DNA from: an uncultured Flavobacteriales bacterium
Lineage (GTDB): Bacteria; Bacteroidota; Bacteroidia; Flavobacteriales_E; Vicingaceae
DNA length: 57,238 bases
Direction: 5' to 3'
Assembly (NCBI GenBank): GCA_905479995.1
Contig: CAJQON010000026.1
Location: 1-57,238 of the forward strand
Shown: positions 42,695 through 51,845 of the stretch, piece by piece
Position numbering within the stretch: the first letter of the stretch is position 1
Layout: the number at the start of each line of letters is the position of its first letter
Position numbers and translations under genes: made by a program
Notes under the pieces: generated by a model
Database searches by the model: none
What the model was told of the DNA's origin: nothing
The model's input: only the letters and a program-made list of their open reading frames with translations

Positions 42695-43618
42695 ATGACG
42701 ACTATCCATTCATTAGAAAGTTTCCCATTAGTTAGTATAATTACTATCAACTATAACAATCCCAAAATAACTTGTGAATTAATTTCTTCCATATCAGAAA
42801 ACGATTACTCAAATTATGAAATACTCGTTGTAGACAACGCTTCAAAAAAAGGGAACACGCTGTCCATCAAAGAAAAATTTCCGGAAGTGAAATTATTTTT
42901 AAGTCCCAAAAACCTAGGTTTTGCTGGAGGAAATAATTTAGCCATCAAACATGCTAAAGGAACATTTATTTTTTTACTTAACAACGATACAGAAATCAAT
43001 TCAAATACGATTGGAAAGTTAGTTGAGCAATTAATGAGCGACTCGCAAATAGGAGTGGTAAGTCCAAAAATTAAATACTTTTTCAACCCTAATACAATAC
43101 AATATGCAGGATCTACTTTAATCAATTCCTTCACCTTAAGAAATAAACACATCGGTAATCGTGAAGTTGATACAGGGCAGCACGATGAAGCACGAGATAC
43201 CCCATACTCACACGGTGCCGCAATGATGGTTCCAAAAGAAGTTATCAACCTTGTTGGTCTTATGCCTGAAAGTTATTTTTTATACTATGAAGAATTGGAT
43301 TGGTGCGAAAAAATTAAAAAGGCTGGTTATCGAATTAGATATATTCCAAGTTCAGTAGTATATCATAAAGAGTCTATGTCAATTGGTAAAGAGAGTGCTT
43401 TGAAAATATACTATCTCAGCAGAAACAGATTATTATTTGCTAGAAGAAATATCAATGGTACGAAGTTTATTATCACTATGATATATATGGTACTAGTATC
43501 AATCCCAAAAAACACTATAAGTTACCTGCTAAATTTTCAAAAAATCAAAGCTTATTATAGCGGATTAGTTTGGAATTTACACAATGCAAAATTATTCACT
43601 AAACCTTTTAAATCATGA
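42695..43618 (+). CDS. family 2 glycosyltransferase (rhamnosyltransferase-like)
   Basis: A 307-residue GT-A enzyme. The N-terminal nucleotide-sugar site is SIITINYNNPKITCELISSI ... VVDNASKKG, with GFAGGNNLAI and the metal/catalytic LNNDTEI. A later PESYFLYYEELDWCEKIKKAGY segment is typical of the WcaA/rhamnosyltransferase-like branch. The C-terminus has a short hydrophobic stretch (about 255-277). It adds a sugar to the lipid-linked EPS repeat. The last 4 bp overlap the next gene, starting a chain of three 4-bp overlaps. Confidence 0.88.
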   Translation: MTTIHSLESFPLVSIITINYNNPKITCELISSISENDYSNYEILVVDNASKKGNTLSIKEKFPEVKLFLSPKNLGFAGGNNLAIKHAKGTFIFLLNNDTEINSNTIGKLVEQLMSDSQIGVVSPKIKYFFNPNTIQYAGSTLINSFTLRNKHIGNREVDTGQHDEARDTPYSHGAAMMVPKEVINLVGLMPESYFLYYEELDWCEKIKKAGYRIRYIPSSVVYHKESMSIGKESALKIYYLSRNRLLFARRNINGTKFIITMIYMVLVSIPKNTISYLLNFQKIKAYYSGLVWNLHNAKLFTKPFKS

Positions 43619-44832
43619 TCATCACAATGCTTCAATTCTTAACAATTCTCCTCATCATTTGGTTAGGCTTTTCCGTAATTTACATGTTAATTTACGCAGT
43701 TAGTGGACTTTTTTATCAGTCAGAAGTTAGACTCCTAGATAAAAATCTTCCGTCTGTAGCTGTTATGATTCCAGCTTATAAAGAAGATGCCGTTATTTTG
43801 AGTGTCGCTCAAAGTGCACTTCAACAAAACTATTTAGGCAACTATGATGTAATTGTGATAGCCGATTCTTTGTTGCCGGAAACGTTAACCGAATTGTCTC
43901 TCCTACCCATTAAACTGGTGCAGGTAAACTTTGAAAAAAGCACCAAGGCTAAAGCGTTAAACCATGCCATGTCAGTAATCGAAAATGATTATGATATGAC
44001 TATGATTTTGGATGCGGACAATGTGATGGAAACAGATGTTTTGTCCATTATGGGGTCTTATTATCAGCAAGGACATCGAGCCATTCAAGGTCATCGTTGT
44101 GCGAAAAATCAAGACACCAAATTTGCCTTGTTAGATGGACTAAGTGAAGAGATCAATAACAACATTTACTGTAAAGGACCATCAACATTCAAGTTATCAT
44201 CTCGTTTAGTTGGATCAGGAATGGCTTTCGATTATGCCCTTTTTAAGCGACTGATGAAAAACATTGATGCGGTTGGCGGTTTTGACAAAGAGTTGGAATT
44301 AAAAATAATCCAAGAAGGCATAACGATTCAATACCTGGATTCTGCGTGTATTTACGATGAAAAAGTAAGCCAATCAGAAGTATTTGAGAAGCAACGAACG
44401 AGATGGATCAGCGCACAATATCACTACATGATTAAAATCATGCCGAATGCTTGTGTCGAATTATTCAGAGGAAAATTTGACTACTTCTATAAGGCTTACC
44501 AATTAACCTTGCCTCCGCGATTATTATTACCGGGTGTGCTATTCCTTTTCAGTGGGATATTCTACTTGATGGGGCAAACGCTTTTCGCAAACACGTGGTC
44601 CGTTTTATTTGGGCTGAACGTAATTGCTTATTCCATTTCCATCCCCAAAAAGTATTGGAACAAAGAATTATTGAGTGGTGCCATCGCTATTCCATTCGCT
44701 TTTATTAGCACCCTCAAAGCCGTTTTTAAAATCGGTGGTGCCAATAAAAAATTCATTCATACCCCACATACTAGCTTCTCTGAATCAAAAGCAATTAAAG
44801 AGAACATTCTCACTAAAAATCTAAAGTCATGA
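43615..44832 (+). CDS. processive-type family 2 glycosyltransferase with membrane helices
   Basis: A 405-residue protein with an N-terminal transmembrane helix (about 5-32), a GT2 catalytic domain (MIPAYKEDAVILSV, ILDADNVME DxD motif) and the QxxRW motif in KQRTRWISAQ. Hydrophobic segments about 300-345 and 358-378 follow. QxxRW is usual in polymerising enzymes of the cellulose/hyaluronan-synthase type. Base composition looks less AT-rich (codons such as GCG and CCG) than the following two genes, hinting at separate origin. Overlaps neighbours by 4 bp on both sides. Confidence 0.88.
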   Translation: MIITMLQFLTILLIIWLGFSVIYMLIYAVSGLFYQSEVRLLDKNLPSVAVMIPAYKEDAVILSVAQSALQQNYLGNYDVIVIADSLLPETLTELSLLPIKLVQVNFEKSTKAKALNHAMSVIENDYDMTMILDADNVMETDVLSIMGSYYQQGHRAIQGHRCAKNQDTKFALLDGLSEEINNNIYCKGPSTFKLSSRLVGSGMAFDYALFKRLMKNIDAVGGFDKELELKIIQEGITIQYLDSACIYDEKVSQSEVFEKQRTRWISAQYHYMIKIMPNACVELFRGKFDYFYKAYQLTLPPRLLLPGVLFLFSGIFYLMGQTLFANTWSVLFGLNVIAYSISIPKKYWNKELLSGAIAIPFAFISTLKAVFKIGGANKKFIHTPHTSFSESKAIKENILTKNLKS

Positions 44833-46016
44833 AAAAAGATATTATTATTATTTCTGTAACCTCTTGGTACACCAAAATAGGTAGCAATGCAAAAAACATT
44901 GCAATAGAACTTTCAAAAGAACATAATGTTGTTTTTATAAATTACCCTGAAACAATTGCTGATTATATAAAGCAATTAATAAACAATCTAAGAGGCTTAA
45001 AAAATATAAAGAGAAAAAGAATAGATTGGATAAATGATAATCTATTAATCAAGAACTCCAAGAAAAGGGTTTTACCAATATCAGGTATAAAAAATGAGTG
45101 GTTATTTAGACTTTTAAATAGATATAATTCTAAAATATTTTCAAATTGTATTAATTCACATATTAAGGAGTTTAATCTTAAAAATACTATTCTAATTAAT
45201 GATAGTAGCATGTATCTAGGCTTGCATTTTAAAAAGTATTTGAAAGAAGTATTTCACGCCTATTATATTAGAGATAATTTATCGAAAAGCAAGTTTAAAT
45301 TCTGGCAACACGCTAAATATATTGAGCCAGAAATAATTATGAAAGCTGACGTTGTCTTAACAAACTCAACTTATTACCAGGACTACGCGCTTCAAAAAAA
45401 TCAAAACTCGTTTATGGTAGGTCAAGGATGTGATTTGAGCTTGTATAACCTTGATTCTATAAGTAAAAACATATTAAATAAAAGAAAGAAAGTTGGATAC
45501 GTGGGAAACATATCTAGCTTAAGACTCGACATAGATTTAATAGTTTATTTGGCCGAGAATCTTCCAGAAATTGATTTCGTTTTTGTTGGTCCTTTAGACA
45601 AAAAAATTAACACGAAAAAAATTCAATTATTATCAAATGTAATATTTAAGGGTAAAATCCCTGAAGAAGATGTTCCGAAAGTTATTAATGATTTTGATAT
45701 CTGTATAAACCCTCAAGTTGTAAATGATGTAACTGTTGGAAACTACCCTAGGAAAATTGATGAGTACCTAGCTATGGGAAAGCCTGTGATTGCAACAAAG
45801 ACATTAGCAATGGAATACTTTAAAGATAGTGTGATTCTAGCTGATTCTTATCAAGAATATAAAGAGGGCATAATTGACATTTTATCAAATGAAGATAATC
45901 ATCAATTCTCTGAAAAAAGAAGGAAAATTGCATTAAATCATAGCTGGGAAAATTGTGTGTCTCTGATGATGAGTTACATAAATAAATTTAAATTATTAAA
46001 CACTTATAGAATATGA
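44829..46016 (+). CDS. glycosyltransferase, GT-B/family 4-like
   Basis: A 395-residue protein with two Rossmann-like halves. The C-terminal half has KKVGYVGNISSLRLDIDLIV, FVFVGPLDKK, VIFKGKIPEEDVPKVINDFD and PRKIDEYLAMGKPVIATKTL, the nucleotide-sugar pocket of GT-B enzymes. The N-terminal half is less conserved. The gene is strikingly AT-rich compared with its upstream neighbour. It overlaps both neighbours by 4 bp, so expression is coupled despite the composition difference. Confidence 0.83.
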   Translation: MKKDIIIISVTSWYTKIGSNAKNIAIELSKEHNVVFINYPETIADYIKQLINNLRGLKNIKRKRIDWINDNLLIKNSKKRVLPISGIKNEWLFRLLNRYNSKIFSNCINSHIKEFNLKNTILINDSSMYLGLHFKKYLKEVFHAYYIRDNLSKSKFKFWQHAKYIEPEIIMKADVVLTNSTYYQDYALQKNQNSFMVGQGCDLSLYNLDSISKNILNKRKKVGYVGNISSLRLDIDLIVYLAENLPEIDFVFVGPLDKKINTKKIQLLSNVIFKGKIPEEDVPKVINDFDICINPQVVNDVTVGNYPRKIDEYLAMGKPVIATKTLAMEYFKDSVILADSYQEYKEGIIDILSNEDNHQFSEKRRKIALNHSWENCVSLMMSYINKFKLLNTYRI

Positions 46017-46627
46017 AAAACTTGATAAAAAATTCTAAAATAAAAAAATTCATTCATTACTGCATAATTGATAATCACACAAAAAGAGCGCGTTTTTGGT
46101 ATCGATTTTTTGTGTATCCTTTTATTATAAAGAAAGGAAAGCAAGTTAAAATAAGAAGAAGAGCAAGGTTAGACCTGATTCCAACAAAGGAAATACAACT
46201 TGGCAACAAAGTAATAATCGAAGATTATGCAATTATTAACAATTGTATGGGAGATATAATTATTGGGGATGAGAGTAGTGTAACTTCTAGGGTTAAATTA
46301 GTTGGGCCTGTTACTTTAGGTAAAATGGTAACCATTGGAAGTGGCGCCCAAATTACAGGGTTAGTCCATAGTTTCGAAAATATAGATATTCCTATTAAGT
46401 ATCAAGGATGTTACACCTCAAAAACAGTTGTTGAAGATGATGTCTGGATAGGTGGAAACAGTGTTATAATTCAAGGTATTAAGATAGGGACTCACAGCAT
46501 AATTGCATCTGGAAGTGTTGTAACTAAAAATGTTCCACCATATTCTGTAGTAGCTGGAAATCCTGCTCGAGTTATTAAACAATATAATCATTCGAAACAA
46601 ATATGGGAGAAAGTTAGCAAAACATAA
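46013..46627 (+). CDS. hexapeptide-repeat (left-handed beta-helix) acyltransferase
   Basis: A 204-residue protein with an isoleucine/valine-rich hexapeptide pattern: IQLGNKVIIEDYAIINN, VKLVGPVTLGKMVTIGSGAQ, VVEDDVWIGGNSVIIQGIKI, GTHSIIASGSVVTKNVPPYSVVAGNPARVI. The ending PPYSVVAGNPARVI is the classic signature of O-acetyltransferases of the WbbJ/NodL type. It probably acetylates an EPS sugar. AT-rich like the gene before it; last gene of the overlapping chain. Confidence 0.9.
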   Translation: MKNLIKNSKIKKFIHYCIIDNHTKRARFWYRFFVYPFIIKKGKQVKIRRRARLDLIPTKEIQLGNKVIIEDYAIINNCMGDIIIGDESSVTSRVKLVGPVTLGKMVTIGSGAQITGLVHSFENIDIPIKYQGCYTSKTVVEDDVWIGGNSVIIQGIKIGTHSIIASGSVVTKNVPPYSVVAGNPARVIKQYNHSKQIWEKVSKT

Positions 46628-46694
46628 CCCTTCCCTGCATTACTCTCACATCAATCTCTAGGTTAGGTAAAATTTATCTCAAAATAAAATTATT

Positions 46695-47876
46695 ATGACA
46701 ACTTATAAAATTATCTTTTGGTTACTACTTTTTTTAGTATTCTACACTTATATTGGTTATGGTCTTTTATTGATGGTTCTCATTAAATTAAAGTTGTCAT
46801 TCTATCCTCGTTTCAAAGTCAAAAACAAAGAACAGTTGCCATTTGTAACCCTCTTTGTAGCAGCATTTAACGAGCAAAAACATATTGTTGCTAAATTAGA
46901 AAACATACATGCCCTGGATTATCCAAAGGATAAAATTCAAATTTTATTTGTAACAGATGGATCTAATGATCGGTCCCTAGAATTGTTATTAGATTATCCT
47001 CATATAACACATTTGCACCAATCTAAACGATGTGGAAAATTAGCAGCAATTAATCGTGGAATGGCGCATGTTAAACACCCTATTGTAATCTACTCAGATG
47101 CAAATGCAATGCTAAACAAAGAAGCAGTAAAAGAAATAGTTAAACATTACAATGATCCAAAAGTAGGCTGTGTTTCGGGAGAGAAGCGAATTATTAAAAA
47201 AGATATAGATCAAGCTAGTGGAGCAGGTGAAGGAATGTATTGGGAATATGAGTCATTATTAAAGAAACTTGATTATAAATTAAGTTCCGCAACAGGAGCT
47301 GCAGGAGAGCTTTTTTCTATACGTACACATCTTCATCAAAACTTGGAAAATGACACCTTATTAGATGACTTTATGATTTCTATGCGTATTGTTGAAAAAG
47401 GGTTTAAAATAGCCTATGAACCAAAAGCGTATGCTACAGAAACCAGTTCTTTATCTATTCAAGAAGAAATGAAGAGAAAAGTGCGAATTAGCGCTGGAGG
47501 AATACAAAGTATAACTAGGTTAACTAGTTTACTAAACGTTTTTAAATTTGGGGTATTTACCATTCAATATATTTCTCATCGTGTATTAAGGTGGACAGTA
47601 ACTCCTTTTGCGATATTCTTATTATTGCCTTTAAATATTTTTCTTATACAAAAAGATAGCCATCTGTTTTACCATATTTTATTCTTGGCACAACTGCTAT
47701 TTTATGGATTAGCACTTTTAGGATGGTATTTAGAGAATCGCGAAATTAAACTTAAATTAATTTTCATCCCTTATTACTTTTTATTTATGAATTTTTGTGT
47801 TCTCAAAGGGTTTTTAAGATACCTTAAAAATGAACAATCTGTTTTATGGGAGAAATCTTTGCGTAAAGAATTATGA
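46695..47876 (+). CDS. family 2 glycosyltransferase, membrane-bound
   Basis: A 393-residue GT2 protein with an N-terminal transmembrane helix (about 5-32), catalytic motifs LFVAAFNEQKHIVAKLENI, FVTDGSNDRS, IYSDANAML and DDFMISMRIVEKGF, and the variant RKVRISAGG in place of QxxRW. C-terminal hydrophobic segments lie about 290-345 and 360-378. It is similar to biofilm-type glycan synthases (PgaC/IcaA-like). Convergent with the anchored receiver gene, whose stop is only 11 bp away. Confidence 0.87.
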   Translation: MTTYKIIFWLLLFLVFYTYIGYGLLLMVLIKLKLSFYPRFKVKNKEQLPFVTLFVAAFNEQKHIVAKLENIHALDYPKDKIQILFVTDGSNDRSLELLLDYPHITHLHQSKRCGKLAAINRGMAHVKHPIVIYSDANAMLNKEAVKEIVKHYNDPKVGCVSGEKRIIKKDIDQASGAGEGMYWEYESLLKKLDYKLSSATGAAGELFSIRTHLHQNLENDTLLDDFMISMRIVEKGFKIAYEPKAYATETSSLSIQEEMKRKVRISAGGIQSITRLTSLLNVFKFGVFTIQYISHRVLRWTVTPFAIFLLLPLNIFLIQKDSHLFYHILFLAQLLFYGLALLGWYLENREIKLKLIFIPYYFLFMNFCVLKGFLRYLKNEQSVLWEKSLRKEL

Positions 47877-47887
47877 CTACGGAATTT

Positions 47888-48358
47888 TTAATGAGTTAAA
47901 AATGCCAAGTAGATACTTAAAGAGATAAAAAATAATAGGGTTAGGTGCTTTAAGATTCTAATTTGATTGATTTCCTTTTGTTTTTGATTATGCTTTTGAA
48001 CTCTGTTAACTAAAGCTCTAACTCTCTTAAATGACTTTGGTTTTTTTTCAACATATGCAAAAGCTCCTAACTTCATAGCAAAAAGAGCTACACCTACTCT
48101 TGTTTGTGAGGAGAAAAAAATAACCTTCGTTAAAGGGCTAACTTTTTTAACCTCCTTCATAAGACAGGCTCCAAAGGTATCCTCCAAAAAATAATCTAAG
48201 ATAATTATATCTATTCCTGAAGCAAGGTTGTCCATACATTCTTTGCCCGATTTAAAAACGTTAACATCATTGTAGCCCCCTACTTTTAGCTCTCTTTTTA
48301 ACAACCTCGCATAGGACGTATTATTGTCAATAACAAGTATTTTTACCTCTTTATCCAT
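47888..48358 (-). CDS. receiver protein with C-terminal membrane anchor
   Basis: A 156-residue protein. Residues 1-125 are a receiver: D11 (VIDNNT), phospho-acceptor D55 (IIILDYFLED), switch serines in FFSSQTR and K105/K106. A charged coil (QKHNQKQKEINQIRILKH) then leads to one hydrophobic helix at about 138-155 (LTLLFFISLSIYLAFLTH). It would be tethered to the inner membrane by its tail with the receiver in the cytoplasm, close to the membrane EPS machinery. Last gene of the leftward signalling set. Confidence 0.85.
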   Translation of the reverse strand: MDKEVKILVIDNNTSYARLLKRELKVGGYNDVNVFKSGKECMDNLASGIDIIILDYFLEDTFGACLMKEVKKVSPLTKVIFFSSQTRVGVALFAMKLGAFAYVEKKPKSFKRVRALVNRVQKHNQKQKEINQIRILKHLTLLFFISLSIYLAFLTH

Positions 48359-48369
48359 AGTTGTATTTT

Positions 48370-48756
48370 TTAAGCAATTTTTTCGATCCCCGATCCAGAT
48401 TTGTTCAATCTAATTGATTTATTGATTTGTTCAATTACCTCTAGGTCCAACTTCGAAACGACAAGTCTCGGATCATATATTGTTGGACCTATAAAGTTCT
48501 TGGGAAGTGGCGTTAAACAGAATATTTCTGCAGAGCAATTAATTTCTAAAACTTTTTTTAGGCAATCTAAATGCCCCTTCTTCGAAAAATAAGCATCAAC
48601 AAGAATAATGTCAGGCCATATAGTGCTAATATTGTTTAACGCATTGTTTTTGCATTTCCAGTGCCACAAATCAACATCAGATAGTTGTAGAGTGTTATGC
48701 CAATATGATGTTGGCAATTCATTAAGGCTAATAATAAAAACTTTTATTGGTTTCAT
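48370..48756 (-). CDS. degenerate single-domain receiver
   Basis: A 128-residue receiver-like protein. D54 (IILVDAYFSKKG), a threonine in FCLTPLPKN and K in VVSKLDLE are kept, but the acidic magnesium-binding pair near residue 10 is replaced (FIISLNELP). It may be phosphorylation-independent or use another metal arrangement. It is 11 bp from the anchored receiver and preceded by a sigma-54-like promoter. Probably an adaptor within the NO-sensing phosphorelay. Confidence 0.65.
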   Translation of the reverse strand: MKPIKVFIISLNELPTSYWHNTLQLSDVDLWHWKCKNNALNNISTIWPDIILVDAYFSKKGHLDCLKKVLEINCSAEIFCLTPLPKNFIGPTIYDPRLVVSKLDLEVIEQINKSIRLNKSGSGIEKIA

Positions 48757-48785
48757 AGTATAAATTTTTGGTTCAACCTTATACT

Positions 48786-48802
48786 AGCTTAAAATGTGCC
48801 GA
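48786..48802 (-). promoter_or_regulatory. candidate sigma-54 promoter of the receiver pair
   Basis: On the minus strand: TCGGCACATTTTAAGCT. GG and GC are separated by exactly 10 bases, with GGCAC intact. The ATG at 48756 lies 31 bp past the -12 C. It sits in the 119-bp gap after the hybrid kinase gene, separating the receivers as a second transcription unit. Confidence 0.5.
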
Positions 48803-48875
48803 AAACACTATCTACTGATTATTAGTGACTTACGATCTTCTGTTGAGAATTATGGTTCTTATAGAGGAAGTTTTA

Positions 48876-51308
48876 TCAATTTGGGAATAAATTGTTTTCC
48901 TTTAGCTGTGCCAAAACAGAATTAACCTGATTGGCAAAATAATGTGTTTTATTAATCATAATATCATCTTCCTCATTCCAATTTTCTATCTCTAAATTGA
49001 GAAGATATATTGCATTAACACAAATATGATTAATTGAGGGTTTTATTTTGTGAGCAAGGTCGCGCAACTCATTAAACTGCTTTTCTTCAAGACAATCAAT
49101 CATTTCAGAGATATCTCTAGTAATTTCTGTTAAAAATAAATTAACCATCTTTTGTACAAATAATTCATCACCCATCTTTTTAAGTCTTGTTAAATCGTAA
49201 AGAAGTTCCTCTTCGATTCTTAGGTTTTTGATTTTGATAAATTTTGACAATTTTTTATTTAAATCATGCTGAGAAAAAGGTTTCGATAAATAATCATTCA
49301 TGCCAGACTCTATACACTTTTCGCGATCCCCAAGAACGGCATTTCCTGTCATTGCAAGAATAGGTGTTGTATTTTTTAATTGATCTCTAATAATACGAGT
49401 TGCTTCAACACCACCCATTTTAGGCATTCTCATATCCATCAATATTAGACTGTAATTATTTTCTTTAATCATTTTAATTGCATCAATTCCATGCTCAGCA
49501 GTATCAACCACAATATTCCATGCCTCCAGAATGGTCTTAGCTAGAAGAATGTTTATAGAATGGTCTTCGACTAACAATACTCTAGCTCTTTTAAAATCAT
49601 CTATTAAAAAATCGTTATGGTTTTCAGGCTTATCAATCTTTTCTAGAGATTCTTTTAAAGAAATGCTAAAATAAAATTCTGATCCTTTATGAAGTTCACT
49701 TTTCACTTTAAGTTCGCTTCCCATAATAGTTACCAGTTTTTTACTAATTGACAATCCAAGTCCGGTACCTCCATAAAGTCGATTAGTTGAATCTTTCGCC
49801 TGCGAAAAATCTTCAAAAATATAGTCTAGTTCATCTGATGAAATACCAATTCCCTCATCTATTACAGAAAATTTGAGTTTAAAATTTGACTTTCTTTTCT
49901 CAATTAAGATAACTTTAATGGTGACTTTAGCGTTAGAGGTAAATTTTACTGCATTACCGACTAAATTTATCATTACTTGTCCCAGCCTAACTGGATCGCC
50001 AATCATTACATTTGGTATTTTATTATCAATTTCAGTGATTAACTTTACAACATTTTCTTCAGCTTTAAGCTTAAGAATTTCTAAAGTATTTTGAACAACA
50101 TCTTTTACCTTAAAAGGAACCATTTCTAAAGAAATATTTCCTGAATCAATTTTTGAAAAATCTAATAAATCATTAATTAAAATTAGAAGGTTATTTGATG
50201 AAGACTGAATAGCTGCAACATAATTGTTTTGTGTTTCAGTTAATGCTGAATTTTCTAAAAGTTCTGCCATTCCAACAATAGCATTCATAGGGGTTCTAAT
50301 CTCATGGCTAATATTGGCCAAAAAGAGCTCTTTTGTGTCATTCATTTTTTCAGCCCTTAGCTTTGCACTTCTCAACTCTTCCTCAATCCTCTTTCTATCT
50401 GTAATATCTAAGTGGATTCCAACAGAACCCTCTAGTTTCCCTTTCTGGTTATAATATGGCGCACCGCTAATAAGTACCCATGCTATTTCGCCATTTTTTT
50501 TACGAAGAGCAACTTCATAAACACTAGATATCCCTTTTCGTCTAGCCTCATTTTGCCCTAACATTATTTCTTTTGAGTCTTCATCAAGAAAAAGCTCTAA
50601 AGGCGAATTACCCAATAACTCATCTTCTCGATATCCTGAAAGTTTGCAAAATTGTGGGTAAGCTTTAATAATTTTATCGTTATTATCAACTTCAAGAATA
50701 CCCAATTCCAAATTTTCAATAATCCCTCGATACTTCTCTTCACTTCGCCTAACAGTTTCATTAGCCAATTTAGTTTCAGTGACGTCTCTAGAAATAGCGA
50801 CAAATTCTTTAGCTCCATTTTCATCTTGAATCAAGCGTGCTTTTTGACTAATCCAAATAGTTTCTTGGTTACTATTAGTAATAGGAAACTCTATTACTGA
50901 AATTTCTTCTAATTTAATGAGCTGTCTATTATAATGTTTTATAACTCTATCCTTATGGTTAGGCTTTATCAGTTCCCAAAATTTCATTAATAATAGTTCG
51001 TCTTTACTGAAACCTGATATGTTCTCCGCAACAGGATTGACATAAGTGAATAAACCATTTAGATTAATCGTAAATATTATATCTGTTGCATTTTCAACAA
51101 GAGCCTTAAACCTTTTCTCTTTCTCTTCAATTTTTTTTGTTCGCTTTTTTACTTCTTCCTCAAGAGATTCATTTAATTGAATCAATTTAGAATTAGAATT
51201 GTATAATTCTAAACTTTTTGACTCCATAAAGGATTCTGCCTCCACTCTAGCTAACTTTGCTCTGTGAAGCGCTTTTTTTAGATTTTCTATCTCAAAATCT
51301 TTATCCAA
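48876..51308 (-). CDS. hybrid histidine kinase with two PAS domains, receiver and Hpt; partner of H-NOX
   Basis: An 810-residue soluble kinase. The order is N-terminal coiled coil (1-65), PAS 1 (about 66-180), PAS 2/PAC (about 188-308), HisKA with H335 (FLANISHEIRTPMN), HATPase (N-box LVGNAVKFTSN, DEGIGIS, GGTGLGLS), receiver with E581/D582, D625 and K676 (SKPF), and a C-terminal Hpt with H753 (LAHKIKPS). No membrane segments were seen. It overlaps the H-NOX gene by 8 bp, the classical arrangement in which NO-bound H-NOX controls the kinase. Phosphate can leave through Hpt to the nearby receivers or NtrC-type regulator. Confidence 0.92.
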   Translation of the reverse strand: MDKDFEIENLKKALHRAKLARVEAESFMESKSLELYNSNSKLIQLNESLEEEVKKRTKKIEEKEKRFKALVENATDIIFTINLNGLFTYVNPVAENISGFSKDELLLMKFWELIKPNHKDRVIKHYNRQLIKLEEISVIEFPITNSNQETIWISQKARLIQDENGAKEFVAISRDVTETKLANETVRRSEEKYRGIIENLELGILEVDNNDKIIKAYPQFCKLSGYREDELLGNSPLELFLDEDSKEIMLGQNEARRKGISSVYEVALRKKNGEIAWVLISGAPYYNQKGKLEGSVGIHLDITDRKRIEEELRSAKLRAEKMNDTKELFLANISHEIRTPMNAIVGMAELLENSALTETQNNYVAAIQSSSNNLLILINDLLDFSKIDSGNISLEMVPFKVKDVVQNTLEILKLKAEENVVKLITEIDNKIPNVMIGDPVRLGQVMINLVGNAVKFTSNAKVTIKVILIEKRKSNFKLKFSVIDEGIGISSDELDYIFEDFSQAKDSTNRLYGGTGLGLSISKKLVTIMGSELKVKSELHKGSEFYFSISLKESLEKIDKPENHNDFLIDDFKRARVLLVEDHSINILLAKTILEAWNIVVDTAEHGIDAIKMIKENNYSLILMDMRMPKMGGVEATRIIRDQLKNTTPILAMTGNAVLGDREKCIESGMNDYLSKPFSQHDLNKKLSKFIKIKNLRIEEELLYDLTRLKKMGDELFVQKMVNLFLTEITRDISEMIDCLEEKQFNELRDLAHKIKPSINHICVNAIYLLNLEIENWNEEDDIMINKTHYFANQVNSVLAQLKENNLFPN

Positions 51309-51840
51309 TTTTCTTAATATTTATAAGTACTAACTCCCCTTCCTTTTTTTCACTCATCTTTTCAACTAAAATCTTTTCACCAAAATAATTGGCTGTTCCT
51401 TTTATTAATCCTAAGGCAAAATCAGACATTTTTCTTGACGACTTATATACTAATGTCATTTCATTCTTTCCTTCATCAATGAAATCAAATGATGGTAATT
51501 CAGCTTCTGGATATAATTTTAAAACTTCAGGATGAATGTAATTATCAATTGATTTTAAAAAAGTAAATGAATTTGGTTGATTTAGAAATTGAGGGTATTT
51601 TTTTGTCAATACATCAAAAAAGTATTCCCCATACATCTCTAACAAATCGTTAACAGGAATGTCTTTCAAGTCTGATAATTTACCAACCATTTTAAACATT
51701 TCTTTATGGCTGTATGTTCCTACTGATGAATATATTCCTTTAGACTCAAGCTCACAACCATCAATAATTCGATTAACTATTTCAAGTCCAAATTCATTTT
51801 CAACTAATTCTAAAAATTCTGTAAATACAATTCCTTTCAT
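51301..51840 (-). CDS. H-NOX heme nitric oxide/oxygen-binding sensor
   Basis: A 179-residue H-NOX (HNOB) protein. It begins MKGIVFTEFLELVENEFG, has the proximal heme ligand H103 in SIDNYIHPEVLKLYPEAELP, and the heme-propionate motif Y132-x-S134-x-R136 (YKSSR). GTYSH near residues 41-45 and FGEKI at the end are also typical. It binds ferrous heme and senses NO, and in bacteria is usually co-encoded with a histidine kinase it inhibits when NO-bound. Here it overlaps the hybrid kinase by 8 bp and follows the NtrC-type gene by 5 bp. Confidence 0.92.
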   Translation of the reverse strand: MKGIVFTEFLELVENEFGLEIVNRIIDGCELESKGIYSSVGTYSHKEMFKMVGKLSDLKDIPVNDLLEMYGEYFFDVLTKKYPQFLNQPNSFTFLKSIDNYIHPEVLKLYPEAELPSFDFIDEGKNEMTLVYKSSRKMSDFALGLIKGTANYFGEKILVEKMSEKKEGELVLINIKKIG

Positions 51841-51845
51841 ATCGA

